Below the pieces are notes generated by a model. That model made no database searches and had not been told where the DNA came from. It saw only the letters and a list, made by a program, of their open reading frames with translations. A stretch of DNA of 36,334 nt. It comes from a bacterium (lineage in GTDB: Bacteria > SM23-31). Position 1 is the stretch's first letter. Each line of letters starts with the position of its first letter. The position numbers and the translations under genes were made by a program. Below, one piece after another: positions 33,604-36,334 of this stretch. The stretch is from NCBI GenBank assembly GCA_028278455.1, contig JANQEH010000132.1, positions 1-36,334 of the forward strand, written 5' to 3'.

Positions 33604-34545
33604 TTATTTGTGTCTGAGGGACACGTCGCCGTTTGTTGTCCTTATCCTCAGTGAAGCACCTCCGCCGTTAATAGTCTCTCTTATATGCATATCCCTGTCA
33701 TAAGAATAGTATCTTCTTCCTCTATCATCCCTGTCTCTGCTTCTTCGAATATCTCTTTCAAATTCCTTCAGTTCATCAAAATCAGTGTCGAACCTTCTGT
33801 TCCTGCATACTATATCAACATCCGCTTTACTGCTCTGGGGGATCATAACCTCGATATCTCCATTAGTGGTCTTGAACCTGTAGTCTCCCTTATTATCGAA
33901 TTTGAACTCAGCCCTTATTCTTCCATTGGTAGTATGAACATCAATCCGCGGACAATCTGAATCGGTTACAAATATTGGAGCATTAGTTGTAGTAGAAGAT
34001 ACTTCACCTGTAATCTTCTGAAGTTCAACTCTTCCGTTTGTAGTGTTTGCCTCAACCTCTCCCACAATGCTGGTAATATCCAGGTCACCGTTAGTTGTCT
34101 GAGCGTCGACAGTTCCTTCAATATTGATGATTGTAACATCACCATTAACTGTCTCAGCAGATAATTCGACTTTTTTCGGTACCTTTACACGGATATCAGC
34201 AGTGGAACTGCGACCGCTTCTCCACCTATCGCGTTCGTGGTATAAGCTAACATAAATCCTTTCATCAGATGCATCGATTTCGACCTCTATCTGGTCATAC
34301 CCTCTTCTTCGCTCATCGATCTCGATCTCAACTTCAGCCTTATCCCATGATTCGACTTCTATCCGTCCATTGACATTATTTACCGAAAACATTCCGCCCT
34401 GCTTTAATTTGTAGGTTTTTTTAAGTTCCCCGTCAAGCATAAACGATTCTCTTTGAGCAAGGGCATCACCCGGTATTTGGGCTATAATGAATAGTACGAT
34501 AAAAGCTGCAACAATTTTTGAAGTTGCTTTATTTTGCCTGAACAT
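33604..34545 (-). CDS. Exported DUF4097-type beta-repeat protein with TNG turns
   Basis: 313 aa. Signal peptide cleaved after ALA30 (next residue Gln). The mature part is a stack of about 20-residue beta repeats, each with a turn at (T)TNG or close variants: ETVNGDV, QTTNGDL, NTTNGRV, TTTNAPI, HTTNGRI, KTTNGDI and a final RTTNGDV. The codons for these tripeptides differ between repeats. After the sixth repeat comes an Arg/Asp-rich insert (about 250-290, with RRSRDRDDRGRR), then the conserved INGGGA strand and the last repeat. This is the DUF4097 (putative adhesin) fold, predicted to form a beta-helix or solenoid in the periplasm or at the surface. AGGAGG lies 5 nt before the ATG. It is the last of three tandem paralogs. 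Specific function unknown. Confidence 0.88.
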   Translation of the reverse strand: MFRQNKATSKIVAAFIVLFIIAQIPGDALAQRESFMLDGELKKTYKLKQGGMFSVNNVNGRIEVESWDKAEVEIEIDERRRGYDQIEVEIDASDERIYVSLYHERDRWRSGRSSTADIRVKVPKKVELSAETVNGDVTIINIEGTVDAQTTNGDLDITSIVGEVEANTTNGRVELQKITGEVSSTTTNAPIFVTDSDCPRIDVHTTNGRIRAEFKFDNKGDYRFKTTNGDIEVMIPQSSKADVDIVCRNRRFDTDFDELKEFERDIRRSRDRDDRGRRYYSYDRDMHIRETINGGGASLRIRTTNGDVSLRHK

Positions 34546-34574
34546 GTTGCCTCCTGAAAAGTTTCCTAAAATTA

Positions 34575-35519
34575 TTATTTTGCCCTTAAGCTTATCCTTC
34601 CGTGACTTGTTTTAAGCCTTACCCTGGCTCCGCCGCCATTGATAATCCCGTCGAATCTGCTTATATCTTTATAATAATCTCTGTATCTTGAACTCCGAGA
34701 AGAACTTCTTCTTCTGGGAATATCGAAATTATCCATATCGAAATCCGTCCTGAAATCTTTCGGGCTGGTGTAAATATCCACATCCATTTTGCTTTCTTCC
34801 GGCACCGTTAATTCTATGCTTCCATGACTGGTTACAAAATCATATCTTCCATTTTCATTTATTTCGACCTCCGCCCTGATCTGGCTGTGTGAAGTCTCTG
34901 CGTCAATCTCTTCGCTGGTACATTTATAAATATAGATAGGACTGTGAGAGGTTTTTGCATAGATCCTGCCGGTAACACCTTCAATATCTAAAGATGCATG
35001 CGAAGTAGAGACATCAAGGTATCCTTTTACATCTCTGACCTCGATCCTACCGTGGGATGTTTCCAGTTCTACTTTGCCTTCAACACCTTCAAGTTCGATC
35101 CTTCCGTGAGATGTAATTGCATATATTTCAGTTTTCTTCGGTACTTTTATCGTATAATGACATCTCGATTTCCTGTCATTCGACCATCTGTATTCTCTTG
35201 GCTCAATAGTCTCGATCCTGATCCTGTCGTTGCTATAGGATATTTCTATTTCAAGCTCATAATATCCTCTTCTATACTCATCAGCCTCAACCTCAACTTT
35301 GTTTTGATCCCAAGTTTCTATCGAGATATTGCCGTGCGCATTCTCAACAGTCACGGTGCCGCCGCTCTTAAAATCATAGGTTTTAGTAAAAATATTATCC
35401 AGTACAAACTTTTCTCTGTCTGACTGTGCAAGACATATAGATGCAGATATTACATACATTGTTGCAAGAGTCAAGGTAAATAATACACGAAAGAAATTTC
35501 TGTGTTTAATACTTTTCAT
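34575..35519 (-). CDS. Exported DUF4097-type beta-repeat protein with SHG turns
   Basis: 314 aa. Signal peptide cleaved after CLA31 (next residue Gln). Same plan as its neighbour, but the repeats turn at TSH(G/S/A): ITSHGRI, ETSHGRI, STSHASL, KTSHSPI, ETSHSQI, VTSHGSI and a final KTSHGRI. The first strand pair also ends in NAHGNI. In a solenoid, this places seven histidines in one register. An Arg/Ser/Tyr-rich insert (RRRSSSRSSRYRDYY) precedes the shared INGGGA strand. The N-terminal ETWDQNKVEVEADEYRRGY block is shared with the other paralogs. GGGGA lies 7 nt before the ATG. The gap of 29 nt to the next gene suggests one transcript. Function unknown; metal binding by the His column is an inference. 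Confidence 0.88.
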   Translation of the reverse strand: MKSIKHRNFFRVLFTLTLATMYVISASICLAQSDREKFVLDNIFTKTYDFKSGGTVTVENAHGNISIETWDQNKVEVEADEYRRGYYELEIEISYSNDRIRIETIEPREYRWSNDRKSRCHYTIKVPKKTEIYAITSHGRIELEGVEGKVELETSHGRIEVRDVKGYLDVSTSHASLDIEGVTGRIYAKTSHSPIYIYKCTSEEIDAETSHSQIRAEVEINENGRYDFVTSHGSIELTVPEESKMDVDIYTSPKDFRTDFDMDNFDIPRRRSSSRSSRYRDYYKDISRFDGIINGGGARVRLKTSHGRISLRAK

Positions 35520-35573
35520 GATGAATCCCCTAAATTAGGAATAGATGAAATATATTATTTTAGACGAGACAAT

Positions 35574-35579
35574 ATTATA
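35574..35579 (-). promoter_or_regulatory. Possible -10 box in the gap between DUF4097 genes
   Basis: A perfect TATAAT on the minus strand lies about 55 nt upstream of the SHG-type gene, in the 104-bp gap after the HNG-type gene. No matching -35 box at 16-18 bp was found. It may allow separate expression of the two downstream paralogs. Confidence 0.25.
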
Positions 35580-35623
35580 ATGGTTTAAAATTACCTGAAA
35601 TAAATTCAATATTTTATATGCTT

Positions 35624-36334
35624 TTATTTCTTTCTGAGATCGATTCTGCCGTTATTTGTGGAAATCTTTAATAAGGCACCGCCGCCATTAATCTTTCCGT
35701 AAAACCTTGTCCTTTTATTGTCATCAACGATCCGGTAAAACCTTCCATCTCTGCTTCTTCTACTGGACCTTTCCTCAATATCGAAATCAGATCTGAAATT
35801 TCTCATCCTTGCATAGACTTCTACATCTGCTATGCTGTCTTCGGGGATATCGATCTTAATACTGCCGTTATAAGCTTCAAACTCGTATCTGCCGTTAGGA
35901 ACTACATTGAAATCACCTGATATACGTCCGTTGTGAGTCTTGGCCATTACTTCTTCACCGTCAGCATTACTGATCCATACATTCCCGTTATGTGTATTTG
36001 ACCTCACTTCACCCTTTATATTGATCAGTTCAATATCACCATTGTGCGATTCAATTCTCGTATCGCCGTTTATATCTTTGATGTCAATTGATCCATTGTG
36101 AGTATCGACTTCAAGTTCACCGTCAATAGAATTCACTTTTACTTCTCCATTATGTGATTCAGCATATATATCCACGTTTTTCGGTACTCTTATCCGGTAA
36201 TGAGCTTCCGACCTCCTGCCTTCACTCCAGTTAAACCTTTCTCTATCCGGAAATCGTGTAACAATAGACAGCCTGTCGGATCTAGAGGTAATAGTAATTT
36301 CTATTTCTTCATCCCAGGAGCCGCGTCGTTCTCT
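35624..36334 (-). CDS. DUF4097-type beta-repeat protein with HNG turns (cut by right edge)
   Basis: The frame stays open to the window edge (237 codons visible), so the start and any signal peptide lie outside; the GTG at 36173-36175 is only an internal Val within RVPKNVDIYAE, where the paralogs have RVKVPKKVELSAE. The repeats turn at (S/T)HNG: ESHNGEV, DTHNGSI, ESHNGDI, NTHNGNV, KTHNGRI, then AYNGSI and a final STNNGRI. An Arg-rich insert (EERSSRRSRDGRFYR) precedes INGGGA. The upstream part (RRGSWDEEIEITITSRSDRL) aligns with the shared N-terminal block. It is the first of the visible DUF4097 genes in transcription order. Five consecutive repeats would stack His next to Asn. Function unknown. 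Confidence 0.88.
   Translation of the reverse strand, partial: RERRGSWDEEIEITITSRSDRLSIVTRFPDRERFNWSEGRRSEAHYRIRVPKNVDIYAESHNGEVKVNSIDGELEVDTHNGSIDIKDINGDTRIESHNGDIELINIKGEVRSNTHNGNVWISNADGEEVMAKTHNGRISGDFNVVPNGRYEFEAYNGSIKIDIPEDSIADVEVYARMRNFRSDFDIEERSSRRSRDGRFYRIVDDNKRTRFYGKINGGGALLKISTNNGRIDLRKK

Noticed and set aside
36173-36175. GTG as the start of the third DUF4097 gene
   Set aside because: Homology to the two paralogs continues upstream to the window edge in the same frame, so the codon is an internal Val.
1-36334. tRNA/rRNA genes, CRISPR arrays, IS elements, integrases or phage genes
   Set aside because: None recognised on either strand; no direct-repeat/spacer pattern and no transposase-like reading frame.

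Overview
The window looks like a chromosomal segment of an uncultured diderm bacterium, most likely from the FCB superphylum (Bacteroidetes-like candidate phyla). Three things point there. It has outer-membrane machinery (LolC/LolE/LolD, a TonB-ExbB-ExbD set, several lipoproteins). It has many secreted beta-rich and S9/M28 peptidase-type proteins. All six of its clear signal-peptidase-I substrates appear to carry Gln at position +1 of the mature protein, as in the 'Q-rule' described for Bacteroidetes. The DNA is moderately AT-rich. Some genes have clear Shine-Dalgarno sites and others none. The phylum cannot be fixed from this sequence alone. No tRNA, rRNA, CRISPR, transposase, integrase or phage gene was seen, so this is mostly stable chromosome.

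Layout. (1) 1-3418, minus strand: regulatory and uncharacterised genes, namely a MerR-type mini-HTH, a DUF3662-like/FHA protein, a small putative membrane ORF, a HEAT-like membrane protein, an exported protein, and a pentapeptide-type protein cut by the left edge. (2) 3622-5522, minus: tonB-exbB-exbD, behind the clpC terminator. (3) 5574-16872, minus: a long co-directional run prfB (with +1 programmed frameshift)-alr-lysS-lolC-lolE-lolD-mcsA-mcsB-clpC, with overlaps or gaps of 13 nt or less from prfB to mcsB, a good sigma70-type promoter in front of prfB, and a Rho-independent terminator after clpC. (4) 17071-20693, plus: two tandem type-I glutamine synthetases and a translationally coupled lipoprotein cyclophilin, closed by a strong terminator. 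(5) 20697-25473: a secreted unknown with an odd start, a second cyclophilin lipoprotein, and an S9 peptidase plus PLP-dependent threonine/serine dehydratase operon. (6) 25720-32727: a PA-domain protein convergent with a PA-M28-PDZ peptidase, which follows B12-dependent metH. (7) 32978-33592: a small membrane protein. (8) 33604-36334, minus: three tandem exported DUF4097-type repeat proteins, the last cut by the right edge.

How they work together: region 3 combines translation (RF2, LysRS), wall precursor supply (alanine racemase), lipoprotein export to the outer membrane (Lol) and arginine-phosphorylation-directed proteolysis (McsAB-ClpC). Region 4 is nitrogen assimilation. Its first GlnA paralog has lost two arginines that bind nucleotide in canonical GSI, whereas the second is intact.

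The best candidates for something undescribed are: the three DUF4097 paralogs, each built on its own in-register turn tripeptide (TNG, SHG, HNG), two of which would stack histidines; the mcsAB-clpC genes attached to a lol operon where Firmicutes have ctsR; and the active/degenerate GlnA pair.
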